Source of the DNA: Agelaius tricolor
Taxonomy: Eukaryota; Chordata; Aves; Passeriformes; Icteridae
Assembly: GCA_023055355.1 (NCBI GenBank)
Contig: JALJCS010000001.1
Span: 78,532,881-78,596,880 of the forward strand
DNA length: 64,000 nt
Direction: 5' to 3'
Part shown: positions 1 to 12,400 of the stretch, piece by piece
Layout of the letters: each line of letters begins with the position of its first letter
Position numbering within the stretch: position 1 is the stretch's first letter
Made by a program: the position numbers and the translations under genes
Notes under the pieces: model-generated
What the model was told of the DNA's origin: nothing
The model's database searches: none
Seen by the model: the letters and a program-made list of their open reading frames with translations, nothing else

Positions 1-2502
1 GCCCATGTTACATGTATTGCTGTTAGATGCACTTCAGCTGGGTTATAGATCCCACCACTTTTAAAGGGAAGAAGCTCTCATTTCTATATGACTGGTCTCA
101 GGCATTTTCCATGGTTTCTAACACATAAATAACTCTTTCATCTTTGCCTCCTTCTAATACTCCCTCCTTCTGATATTTCTGTGATTTTGTAATTCTGCAA
201 TTACTCCTTGCAGGCATCTTTTTGTAGAAAGATATAATATTATATGGTCCTTGGATTGCCATGGGGCCTTACTTCACCAAAGGTGAATCAAAATGTGTCA
301 GAAGAACATATGAGAAACCTGAAGGCTGTATGTTATGCAGATCAGTAATAATGTCTGAGAAAATAATTACAGAAGTTAAAATCAAATCATATCCATAGTA
401 ACACTTCATTAGAAGACGAGAGAGAACTACCAAGAGATTATTCGTAATAAAAAGCTAAATTACATGCACTACTGGATAAAAAACAATATATCCCTCAAAA
501 ACCATTTTTGGTATTTTCCATTCTAAAATACCAAAATGTTACAGATAATTTTAAAAAGAGAGAGAAATGGAACTTCTTTAAATAAGCACTAGGTTAAAAA
601 AATAGACAGAAAACTTCAGCTCATTTTCATTAAGCTCTAGTAAGTTCACAAGTCTAACTTTTGACAAATGGTCTCTATCACACTAATGTTTTATCAATTA
701 AACTGTGTCTTCTGGGAGACTAGAAATTGTTTCTAATGATGTGAGGCAGCAGTGTCTCTGCACTCACAATAAAAGTAGCTTTTATTGGCCTTTGCTAATA
801 CCAGTGAGATTTCTTTTTGTTAGAAAAGAGAAAAACATTCCATGAATGTTATTGTGGTAAATGCCTGAAAAGCAGATTTCTATGGTTTCTAAAGTTTTTA
901 ATTTCATTTATACAACCTGATATCATTTTTCCAAGTCTTCTTTCATATGCTGTATTTTAAAAACTAATTTGGTTTATGAATCTTCTTCATTTATGTACTT
1001 CTGTTGATTTTTTTTTAAATTTAAATGCATATAATCATCAATACCAACTAGATTTAACAAAAAAATAGTTAGTCTTGTTTTTTTTTCATCCAACAAGGTA
1101 GACATACAAAATCTTAAAATGCTACCTTAACACATCATGAATTACCAACAGTAATGTTTTTTTTGTAAAATCGGTAGTAGCAATGAGAAGAAATTGGTAG
1201 AAACCTCCCATTCTATCCAATCCAATTTGTTAGAGCCCAGACAAAGCCAATAGTTTTGGAGGAGTTTCTACATTATAATTAGGTTCCACTGACCTCTCTG
1301 TTCTAAACTGTTCTGGTTGAGGTCTAATGTAGCATGAATGGATTTTTTAAATATTATAAAGGTAAAAATGAGAGTCAGTTGTTTAGATGCGACCAAAACT
1401 AATTTTTGAATAAGTTAGCTGACATACAGTAATACAAATAAGATGGTGTTTCCACTTAGTGTTCTGGTTTGCAATCTCATTGTATACTCCTTCAATACAG
1501 GTGACTGCAAAGAAGTTGAGGACTAGTTTAAATAAATAATTCTGGTGAGAAGTGATAAATATATTGGGAATAATTGCAAGCTCACAGTTGTTTAAACTTG
1601 TACAATAAGGCAAGTTAAGCATAATCAAGATGAGTTTTCCTAAAATTAACTTCCATAGGAGTCACTGGGAGAATTTAGGCCCGTTTTACATTTTATTTAG
1701 AATTTCTATTGAACACATGGAACACAAAAATAGTAAAATGTGGGAAAATATTGATTTCAGAAATATAAACTGATTCTTTCTCATCCCTTTCGAAAATCAT
1801 TGATCCAAGATTTTGACAGCATCCACAGTTCCTAATGCTGTTTTTTATTAATAGATCATTTAATGCTTTAAAGAGATGGAAAAAATGGTGGTCTATGCCT
1901 GAAACCTAAAGGCACTAGGAAACTAAAACATCCTTAAGATTTATTCTTTTTTGTGCAAATCTTTGTATTAGCCAGAAATTGCACCCTCTCCTTAATAGCT
2001 TACAGTTGGTAGTGCATGTAATGTAATTTCAGTGCTCAATTTGGGTGTCATTGGGACTTTTAGTTCCACTTTCTCTAAATGTAAGCCATGAAATCTAGAC
2101 TGATAGAATCAAGAATTTTTTTTCATGTAGATAAGTTGAGACAACAAAGTTGAATCTCCTAACTTGGAAGTTCAAAATACCTCAGCTAAATATGTTAAGA
2201 GAAGATAGTTACAAATTTAATTTTCTTATAGCCAAAAAATAATTGCTTTAGATTATAATATCATATTTGAACATAGTACTAATTAGGAACTTATTCTATT
2301 CCAGATTTAATGATAGATAATAAGCTGCAGTTAGAATGTTCCAAAGTGCAATAAATTTTTTATGGAATGTAAGTAGCACTACATACCTGCTCAGAATAAC
2401 CCATTAATCCCAAACCAGACTTTTACTTTTATTTCCTAAATGAATAATACTTACAAAATAGCTCTGTCTTTTGGTCCATCTCTTCTTCTCTGCATCTATC
2501 AG
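1..2502. other. Non-repetitive AT-rich DNA, no gene seen
   Basis: I see no gene, RNA or recognisable transposon here. Short T- and A-runs are scattered through it (for example near 1010 and 1080). The open frames present are short and lack any recognisable domain. This is ordinary intergenic or intronic DNA. Confidence 0.6.
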
Positions 2503-2815
2503 TTTCCTTTAATAAATTTTGATCTCACTGGGATTTTTCAATCATATTTGACAGGTGAGTTAAGATCTCAAAGATAGTAAATTTCTATGAAATATTAAGT
2601 TTCATGAAGTACGGTCAATGGCTGGGACTGAGGATGCAAACTAATGTCTTCACAACGGAAATAAAATGGGTGAAACAGTTATCTGTGGTTTTGGTCTGCC
2701 AACCACTCTGTCATCATATTAATATCTCCCAGTCAGCTGCAAGATTTTCTACCTTCCTACCTTTTCCTTTAGATAAGCAGGAGATGAAAGAAAATCAAAG
2801 GAGACAAAAGGAAAG
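2503..2815 (+). other. Weak candidate pair of short exons (2503-2554 and 2773-2815)
   Basis: Two short segments are bounded by good-looking splice signals. The first (52 nt) follows a pyrimidine-rich run ending in CAG and is followed by GTGAGT. The second (43 nt) follows a pyrimidine-rich run ending in TTTAG and is followed by GTAAGA. The first is open in the frame starting at its first base and leaves one base over. The second continues in phase and encodes a charged, helix-like peptide (KQEMKENQRRQKE). The intervening intron would be 218 bp. Such matches arise by chance in pyrimidine-rich deserts and the product resembles nothing I know, so this is only a prompt for transcript evidence. Confidence 0.15.
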
Positions 2816-5800
2816 GTAAGAAAAGATAAAGGGAGATGGAAATACTTGTAAATAGCTTTCATTGTTTTTTTTTTTTTTTTTTAAGAAAGACACTAGAACA
2901 ACAGCAGGAACAGGAACATGACAATTTTAGAAGATCTGTTGAGTAACGGGGTTTTGGCAGAAAGGAAACAAACAGTAGATTCCTTGAAAGAAAAAAAGTT
3001 TTCTTTCTTTCCATTGTTCACATCTGCTACATGTATTGGTGTATTTTCTTATGCGCTGTAGAATACATATACTTTATTTTTGACTGTACTAAATTTTAGA
3101 TGGAGTTATACTTTTAATATACTAAAAGGTACATATAAAAGGTACATATTTTTCTTCCTTGAGGAACATGCATTGCCTAATTTTGATTATACATAAACAA
3201 TTTTTTCTCTTTTTAAGTGGAAGATAGCCCTCCCAAAGTGTAGACAGTAATGAACACAAATAAAATCTTAGCAAGCCTCTCAAATTTTTGAGCATACCAG
3301 TGAACATAATTATAAAAAATTTTGTGGAATGAAAACAGATTAGATTATTTTTTCAGTAATTTCAATATTTTTTCATATAATTTTTACTTCAAATAATCAT
3401 AATACAGTTGTAGTACTTTATGATCTTTGAAAATATTTATTCAGAATTATGTACTAGTTTATTACAATGCATCAAAATTATTACAATATAAGACTATTTC
3501 CAAAATATATATAGGTAATTCTAATTTAACATTTGAAAACCCATAACCCTCTAGATAATTTAATTTATTGCAAAATGAGCACCACTTCCTTCAGTAATTG
3601 TTTTATTTGCTGTTGGTGCAACAACCACTTCATATTGGGCATAACACTGCTAGGTTCTCTGATCTCTGGAGATCAAAACCTGAACAAGTGTGACAGCACT
3701 TTTTGAACCCAACAGAAATCCTCTAACATTTAATAGCAATTGTACCTAAATTCACCACTAAACAAGAAAATTACATATTACATAATATTGGTTTGTGTGG
3801 CTTTCAATTCCATTGAAATGCTGCTTGAATGTAATACACATATTTGAAGCTGATGACACTGCACACAGAACTGGATTCACTTCAGTACTAGAGCTTTTCA
3901 TGTTTATACTTCTCATTAACCTTACTCTATTTTATCTTTCTATCTGTCTTTACAATTGCCCAAGTCTTCGACATGAGGGGGTGGAGCTTGGAGCCATATG
4001 GTCTCACCTAGGTTGTTTTTCTGAAATGTGTACCTAAACTATTCTGGCCACTCTAAACTATTCTGGAGGTCATGAAATGCCTTCATCAACTGTCATATAA
4101 AGCCATGTACAATATTTTGCTTATATAACAAAAAAGTTTTTCAAGATTTGAATTTAAAAATCTTGATGTAGACACTTAAAACTTGAAGTTTTGCCAGTTT
4201 AGGAGGTGGTACCTTTTGAATAGGCTGAGATGTGTCAGTACATAATCCAACAAAGAATAAAGGAATACACAGAAACCATTGATGACTTTAAAAAATAGGA
4301 AATGTGGTGAGGAAGCTGCGTGTGAACCAAACATGATTCAAAGTAGTTTCAGAGCTTTATAAAAAGAAAACCATGCAGACACTCCTTCCATTAGGAGTTC
4401 TTTTACTTACTGTGACTGCAGTTAAGATTGTTTAATTTTTTAAATTGTTTTTATTATAATGCAGCCATATTTCTTTGTACACGCCAATCCCAAGAGAGTC
4501 ATTACTGGACAAGTCACATATTTTGCAAGCACAGCCAAACATCCAAACTGAAAGAGGTTTCAAGTCAGACCCTTAAACTTGCTCTAACTTCCTAGAGATG
4601 TTTAAAATATTCATGTCAGCTTGAACGGATTAATTAGCAGTCATTGATTAGCAAGGGTAATTAGTATGTCAGATGTATCTAATTTACTGATAGCTGCATT
4701 ACAATGTTTAAAAAATAATTTTTCATAAAGTTTAAAAATCCTTTGATTACTTATATTCAAATAAAGGCTTCATTTTATGGTTATCATCATAATAATAACT
4801 TTTCTCCACAAGCTGAAGACAGGAAAATATGGTCAAAAATAAACTTATGTGAACTGAACAGCCATTTAATTTACATATATATGTATAGAAACAGACAGTA
4901 TCCTGTAGGCGATACTTTTGACTTTGTACTATAAGGCCAAGAACCTATTTTTTATAATAGCCAGTGGTTTTACTATTAGTAGTATAAAAATTTCTGCTAA
5001 AGGCCACAGTAGTTAGGTATTGATCTGGTTTCTTCTACTACTAGTAGCTTACTTCTATAATAAATATTATAAATAAACATTATTTTCTACAGATCTAGAA
5101 TTGAATATTATTTATGATCTGTCAAAAACTGTTCTCCTATTAGTTTCCCTTTATTCAATTCATACTTAAAACTAGGCTTTTAAAGATCCAAATGACTCTG
5201 AAGGGTGCACCATAATAAGATTTTATGGGTGACTTTAACTAACTATTGAAGTTCAGGCAGTGCAGATCTAAGGAGTATTCAGGGCCTTTTCTTTCATTTT
5301 TCTCCATTATGGATATGCCTACAAGGAAGAAGCCAACATACATCACATAGCTTACCTTTGCCAGGCTCTCATACTAAAAGTTAGTTGGTTAAAAGAATCA
5401 CTATTGATAAACAGGACAATTGCCATATTAAAACAAAGCTACAAAGAACAAAACTAAAGGGCAGAAAAGAGAAAGAATATCTACATTTACAAAATTCAGC
5501 TACAGTACAGCTTAAAGTCAGGTAAAACGTACAGAGGTGATCTCAGGCTGTCGGATTTGAAGGGTGCTTGACCTTAGCAGTATGGGCATGATCATTCTGC
5601 ATCACTTGAGCAGTTACCATAAATGATACAATACAGATGATGCAAGTGTATTTTTCCTAATATTTTTCCATATTTTTATATATATGCATGACCGTCTTAA
5701 GATCAAAAGAAATAATGACTGGGCTTTTCTAAGATTTTTCAGGCCCAAGGTTGAAATCATGTGTGAACTTTCAATCTACCAGAATGACATTTTTATACTA

Positions 5801-6330
5801 CAGTGAAAGTGATACAAGTTAGATGTGCTAGATAATATAATGAGGGTATGTGAGTGGGAGAACTGTAAAAGACCTGCTGGAATTGTGTGATAAAATATGA
5901 ATGAATGGCATCACTCTGGGTGTGAGAACTTGCATATTACCCTTAGAGGCAGTGTAAGGAGTGAGCTATCATGAACATAGCACATGTTCCATTGAAAACT
6001 GATAGTTCACTTAAAAATAATGCCTGGGTGTTACTGTGCTGCATTCAAGAAGATCAAGAAAGCAAGATCCTGGAGGAAATGAAGGAGATAATTTATTTGA
6101 CATGGAGTTTATATATTGACACTTCATGATGGTGAATTGTGGAACACAAGAAAAAAACTGCAAAACTACATATGAAAGAACTAATCCAATAAATTGATTA
6201 TTTTTTTCTAAGTAGTTTTAATTTTAAGAGTAGACATTGTGGTATAATTGAAACACATTTAAAACCAGTTTGCTCCAAAAACATCATGGTAATACATCCA
6301 AAATTCTGAAGCTAACTCACATTTGAACCC
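2816..6330. other. Non-repetitive AT-rich DNA, no gene seen
   Basis: No coding region is supported. It contains a T-run (about 2865-2882), a partial direct repeat of a 14-base word at 4034-4047 and 4053-4066, and a TAATTA/ATTGATTAG-rich patch around 4625-4700 that could be a conserved regulatory element. Nothing else stands out. Confidence 0.55.
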
Positions 6331-6800
6331 AGAATCATAGAATCATAGAATGGTTTGGGTCGAAAGGTACTTTAAAGATCAAAGCCCCATCCAACCCAGC
6401 CTTGAACACTGCCACAGGTGGGACATCCACAGCTTCTCTGGGAAAGCTGTTCCAGTGCCTCGCAATCCTCACAGTTAAGAATGTCTTCCTAATACCTAAT
6501 CTAAACTTACTCTTCTTTAGTTTGAAGCCACTTCTCCTTGTCCTGTCACTATAGTTCCTGATGAAGAGTCCCTTTCCAGCTTCCCCATGGGCCCTCTTCA
6601 GATAAGGGAAGGCTGGTCTCAGGTCTCCACAAATCCTTCTCCTCTCTGGGCTGAACAAGTCCTAACTTTCTCAGCCTGTCTTTGTAGGGGAGGTGCTCTA
6701 CTCCCATTATCAACTTCATGGCCCATCTCTGCACTTGCTCCAACAATTCCATGTCCTTCAACCTGAAAATGAAGAACACAACAGTCCATGGTTCCGCACA
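6331..6800 (-). mobile_element. CR1 LINE, 5'-truncated 3' end
   Basis: This is the 3' part of a chicken-repeat-1 (CR1) non-LTR retrotransposon on the minus strand. At the left edge are two copies of the reverse complement of the CR1 tail (AGAATCATAGAATCATAG). Reading the minus strand leftward gives the typical end of the ORF2 reverse transcriptase. It includes LLEQVQRWAMKLIMG, LPYKDRLRKLGL, FRLGIRKTFL and RHWNSFPREAVD, split across two frames by an indel near 6600. The 5' side stops near 6800, so the copy is heavily truncated and cannot move. The frameshift and substitutions point to an old insertion. Confidence 0.93.
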
Positions 6801-8264
6801 AATTATCTTGGAAGTAAGGGGAAATTTCAAGACAATCAGATAGAGAAATAATCAGGCTTTTAATCCCTTAGCAGCAGACAGAAAATTTTTACAGGAGAGA
6901 AAAGTCATTAGTCAATCTCTTTTAAAGAACTGAGAAAGGAAGAGATGGATAAAGCAAATTAAACTATTAAAGTTCTATAATTATATTATTTGGTTAATAA
7001 TGTAAATTATTAATTTGTGTGATAGTGTTTAGTATATCTGATCATTTTGAATGGTTGCATTTTTAAACACATTTTTAAATGGGGCAATTTTAATGAAGCT
7101 CTTCTGGGAATCTGTACTACTGAAACAATTAAGGGTATTTCTAATTTACTTATTTTTCCTTTTGAAACATTTGTTCTATGCTTCGAATATGTCCGTGGTC
7201 CACACTGAAGATGTAGATATTGCCAGATTATCTAATGAACGAACACTGCACTGTTACAGAGGTAAAAATCCCAGCAGGAAAACTAATGTTACCTCTGGTG
7301 TCTGAGCCAAATTCAGATTAGCATAATTGAATTCCGCCTACCTAAATTTTTCCTGCAGGGTATAAAGCTGACAGTTCAACCTCCAGAGTCATGTAGGCTA
7401 CAACCTTTTTGAGAAAAGCAGTAAAGGTGCCAACAAAGCTAGTTATGAGGGAATCTGAAAAAAACACATATAACTGTTTAGATTAGAGTGGCTTTACCTG
7501 TCAAGATAATTCATTTATCAAAATGATGACTATGTTGCTATTAAAATGAATTTTCTTTGAAAGTCAAACAGAAGGATGTCTGGAGATTGATAATGGTCAC
7601 AGATTAATTGTACTGACCTTGAATCATATCTCTGTGCTTTGCAATTTTGCTATTATTTGCATGACTTTTCCATTTCATTCCTAAAACCCAGACATTTTGA
7701 TTGGCTTTCCTGACAGGAGGAATAAACATAGTGTGCAGGAGAACACATTTCCTCAGGGAAGCCTGAGGTTCTACTGAAGTGGGAAGCTGGGTTATGATCC
7801 TCTCCAGAAGCGTGTGAGCCTTGAAGCTAAGTATCTGCTTGTAAACTAGCAAAAGGTTTTGTTCTCTACTCCTGAGGTCAACTACATGTTCTTTTCAAAT
7901 CTATAGCCAAGAACATTCCCTAATCCTCCAGTGCAGGGAAACTGTATATCCACACTGCTTATGGGGCATGCCACCTGGGCAGTGATGTGTGTGGGAATTT
8001 TGCAAATGAATTTTGTACGTCTCAAGCCAAAACTGAACCCAGCACCATTTTAACAGTGGCAAAGAACAAGGAATATAATTCATAGTCATTGACTTTGAGT
8101 AATTTGTTACAGCTAGCATAGCTAAGAAATTAGAGCAAAGAAAGCCATGAAAAAACTACTCAAGCATTCAGCTTCCCTTTCAAATGAAGTGAGAGAACTC
8201 TGGAATTGGAATATTCTTATTCAGATATTATTCTGATATGTCCAGGTGGATTTTTTATGTCTCT
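6801..8264. other. Unannotated spacer between CR1 copies
   Basis: No gene or clear repeat was recognised. Open frames on the minus strand between 7604 and 8119 (82 and 72 codons) have no motif I recognise and no supporting signals. Confidence 0.5.
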
Positions 8265-8290
8265 AGAGACAGAGAGAGAGAGAGAAAGAG
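8265..8290. repeat. (AG)n microsatellite
   Basis: A short run of AG dinucleotides with one AAAG interruption. It lies just outside the 3' side of the adjacent minus-strand CR1 fragment. Confidence 0.85.
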
Positions 8291-8307
8291 GCAGAATCCA
8301 AACCCTC

Positions 8308-9155
8308 TCTCACTGGGCAGCCTGTTCCAGTGCTATGCCACCCCCAACGTAAAGAAGTTTTTCCTCATGATGAGGTAGAATTTCCATGGTGATTTAGTTT
8401 ATGGCTCCATGTCCCATCACTGGGTATTGCTGGAGAGAATCTAGCACAATCCTCTTGGCACCCTGCCTTGGAGATATTTATATGCATTAATGAGATCCCC
8501 TCTCAGTCTTCTCTTTTCAACACTAAACAGGCCAAGGTCCCACATTCTCTTCTCATAAGAGAGATCCTCCAGACTTTTAATCATTGCTGTGGTCTCTGCT
8601 GGGTCCTCTTGAATATCTTCTTGTCTTTTTTGTACTGAGGAACCCCCAGCATGTGCTGGTACTTTGGGTTACTCCTCCTTGGGTGTAGTACCCTACACTT
8701 GCTCTTCAATGTCATTAGATTTCTCTCTGCCCAGCTCTCCAGCCCATCCAGGTCCTCCTAAATGTGCATCAGTTTCTCCTGCAGTTTTGTATCGTAAGAA
8801 AACTTGCTGAGGGTACAATGTGTTCCTACATCCAAGCCCTTGATGAGCTGAAAAAGACTGAACCCAGAAATGATTCCTGGGGATCTGACTGCAGGCTTCC
8901 TACTGGATTTTACTCTGCTGATCATGACTTTCTCAGATCTGCCATTTAGACAGTTCTTGATCCATCCCACTTTCATTCATCCAACCCACATTTCCTGAGC
9001 CTGCCTATGAGGATGTTTTGGGAGACCCTGTCAAAGTCTTTGCAGAAGTCCAGGCAGAAAATATCCACTGCTCTTCCCTTATCAACTCTCCCCACCATGA
9101 CATTAAAGAAAGCTATCAGATTGGTCAAGCATGATTTCCTCTTGACCAATCCAAT
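8308..9155 (-). mobile_element. CR1 LINE reverse-transcriptase fragment
   Basis: Minus-strand CR1 ORF2 fragment running from the mid reverse transcriptase to the C-terminal region. The minus strand encodes KVGWIKNCLNGRSEKVMIS, then CTLSKFSYDTKLQ, which corresponds to the family's catalytic FADD block. Here the two residues before the final D read S-Y, so one catalytic aspartate is lost. Further left come the usual downstream parts, ending at the sequence for the HWNRLP region near 8340. Several deletions and frameshifts make it a dead copy. The CR1 tail is absent at the left edge. A CR1 3' end in the opposite orientation begins about 17 bp to the right. Confidence 0.88.
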
Positions 9156-9171
9156 AATAAATTAAAACTGG

Positions 9172-9470
9172 TCTCTGTTGTCTGGTGACTAGCAACGGCA
9201 CCTAAGGGAACATCATGAAGATGAGCCAGGGAAGATTAAGACTGGATCTTAGGAAAAGGTTCTTCACCCAAAATGGGGTTGGGCACAGGAACAGGTTGCC
9301 AAGTAAAATGGTCATGGCACCAAATCTGACAGAGTTCAAGAAGCATTTAGTAAACACTCATGCACATGCTGTGACTCTTGGGGATGGTGCTGTGCAGGGT
9401 CAGGAGTTGAATTTGATAGTCCTTGTGTGTCCCTTTGAAGTCAAGATATTTTTTATAAACCTATGATACT
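9172..9470 (+). mobile_element. CR1 LINE 3' end (CR1-Y-like)
   Basis: Plus-strand CR1 3' terminus. The conceptual peptide contains RLRLDLRKRFFTQNGVGHRN, RLPSK, TEFKKHL and VTLGDGAVQGQELN, matching the C-terminus of CR1 ORF2 in the subfamily whose end reads CTCTTGGGG...GATGATCCTTGTG. The tail is degraded but visible (CCTATGATACTGTCATTGTG). It is 5'-truncated and lies head-to-head with the preceding minus-strand CR1 fragment. The subfamily name is my best recollection, not a search result. Confidence 0.85.
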
Positions 9471-12400
9471 GTCATTGTGTATTTCCAATTCTAAGTTGAT
9501 CTATAGTAACTCTACTCAAACATAAAACTGATTTGTACTTGGGAATCCTGCAAGATCAAGAAAGAACCAGTAGCAGATGAAAGCCTGTCTTAAGAGTCAC
9601 TAAAATGATTCAGAAAGCATCGATATATATCACATTAAGCATAAAAATATTAATAATTTATTGTTTATATTAAACCAGGACTTTGAGCTAATCAGAACAT
9701 CAAAATTATCACACTTTTTCATAATTAAATTTTTATTCTTGATACTTATAAATCTAACACTCATGAAAAAGAAATCACACTCACATACATGTCTGAACAC
9801 TGTAAAAGGAATAGTCAGTACATATAAATTCCAGCTGTTGGGACAGATTATTTGGAGTTCTCCACCTCCTTTATCTCTCTTATGTACAATCTTATAAGGA
9901 CAACTTTAAAACATTATATAGAAATATAATGTAAAATACCTTAGATACAAATGTCTTGCATTTTAATTATTTCTAAATTATATTTTTTAGATTAGTGAAA
10001 AAATCCTACAATTTTATTTTAAATAATTTACTCTAGTATTATATAGAAGTCTTCAAAACAATAAATGCTTAAATAACTCCTATTTTAAAAAATGCTAAAA
10101 TATTTAAATAGAATTTAAGCACAAAAGTAATAGAACAAAGTTGCTTACAAGTGTGAAATTCCCTTAAGATGGAGAATTTATCAGAAAAAAAAATCTTATT
10201 TTAAACACATTATTGGCAAAAAATATTTTGTCTAACTGCAAAAAGAATAATTATTATTGTTTGTCAGTCTTGTTTCCTCTCATTTGTACAAGTGCAAACT
10301 TGGGAAAATGCCAGTGAAGTCAATGGGCTTGAATTTGTATAAAACCCTGATATAAAACTGGAATGAGTAAGAGCAGTGTCTCTTGTGAAATATATAAACT
10401 TTATAGTCCATGCAAAAGTTCTGCTTCAATGATTACAGTTAAGATGTATTCTTGCAACAATGTGTCAATTTGCAAAGATCATGAACTGGATATTTTATGT
10501 TCATATTTATTTCAAGCTTCATTTGTGGCAAAGGATCATTAGGAGTGGAGATGATTAAAAAATAAAGAGGAAAAAGAGGACTGACTACATAGCTTTTACT
10601 CATAAAATCATCAGTTAACTTTTACCAGCAGACTTTGTGAAAGTGGATTGTATTCAGTGAAATTTCATCAGGAAGGTTCCTCACATCCAAAATAGCATTT
10701 CTCTCTACGTGGAAAAAAACAAATGACAGGACAGGTAGGACTCATGTTCAAGCCACTTAGTGTGTTTTCAACACCTGAGTAGTCATCTAGGGCAAGCAGA
10801 GAGCTTTTTTTTTTTCAGACCTTTGTTCCACAAAGGACATTTTTTTGGAATTGTCTCACTCTTATAATATTAGCAGGGATGAGAGGAGAAGACAACAATG
10901 ATGTTCCTGTTTTCCATCTTGCCTCATTGAGGACAAATGCTCAAGTGAACAGGTTTTGCTGATAGCAAAGCACTGACTCTAGGCTAACTAGCTGCTCATT
11001 AAAATGATACTGTCAATGTTCTCCTGGGCCTTGACATTAGTATGTCTGTTTTTTCAGCTTCATCTCAAAAATTTTTTTATCTCATGTTTAGATTTATTTT
11101 AAAGGAACAACTTTATTCACAGTAGCATATGTTTATATTGCCAAGAAGACTCCATGATTGCAAATTATTACCCCTCAGAAAGCAAAGCAGAATACTGTGT
11201 AAAGAATTGATATCTTAAATGTGAGAAGAATCTGAAAAGACCATATTAATGTTTCTTGTAATTTGATCTCTATTGTATAATTTTTTAAATTACTCAATAA
11301 CAAATTTCAATAGGAGATTTCACAATTCCAATTATTGAAAACAACAGATAAATAGACCCACTGCAAGTTCTAAAGTCCATTCTTCCTTATTTTATATATT
11401 TCTTTAAAACTTCAAGATAATTCATGGCTATATGGCAAGACAATGGTGTATTGATTTCCTGAAATGTATTCAATTGTTTGGTAAGGTTACTACTCTGAGG
11501 TTGTTTGTACTCAATCCTTTAGATTATAAACTTGTTTCTCCTGATTATGCTGTGAAAGTTATGCCCTGCAAGACCAGTCTCATTCATGGGTACTTACATT
11601 TTTATGTATAACACTATGACATTTTTAGAGATTTCCTACCACCTTAGTTCTAAAATCTTGTTTCTCTTAAATCAGTTGAATTAACTGAATTACTCAATGG
11701 CAATATAGGGATATACATCCAAAGTGAATGATTTGTGTGTGACAAGTCTGAACTAGTTTCTTTTAATGTTCTTCTTTCTGTTCTTCTGCCTCCATCCTGT
11801 CCATTCAATAGTGATATGAATCAAATTGCTTTATTAATTAAAACTCTAATTAAATCTATTCAAGGTGGTCCAGGCGTGCAAATAGGGACAAGAGAGCAGA
11901 ACATGCTTAATTAGGCACCATATATGTGCTTAGGACACTTTCTAATGGAAAAAAAATATTGGATAAGTAGAAAACAGAGTACAAGAGGGAATATTATCCT
12001 GATGGTTGAGAAAAGAAAAGCAGGGGATTTGCACAGCCAATCACTTAGAAATTCAGGGTTTTCCTGCTAACCCGGAAACTGTATAGTTCTGACATTTCAA
12101 GTTTACAGGACTGAGAGTTTCATCACAACTCTAATTTACTGATTTCAATTGAAATATAAATGATATGGCAGCATCTTCACATCCATAAAAATTATTTTAA
12201 TACTATGAGTTCTTTTCAAAACTTTTTCATGTGGTGAATCTGAAGTATATTCAGATATCATTTATTAAAACGCATATAGGTTTTAGCATTTCAAACACAT
12301 ATTTACAAAGATGATATTTATATCATAATGCAAAATTGTCCATATACCTTGAAGATGGAAAAACAAACCAACCAAAAGTGCTTTAGTAGGAAACAGAATA

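Noticed and set aside
5355..5390. Minus-strand 18-nt segment with TTTTAG before it and GTAAGC after it
   Set aside because: Too short and too weak an acceptor; such matches are expected by chance in this much AT-rich DNA.
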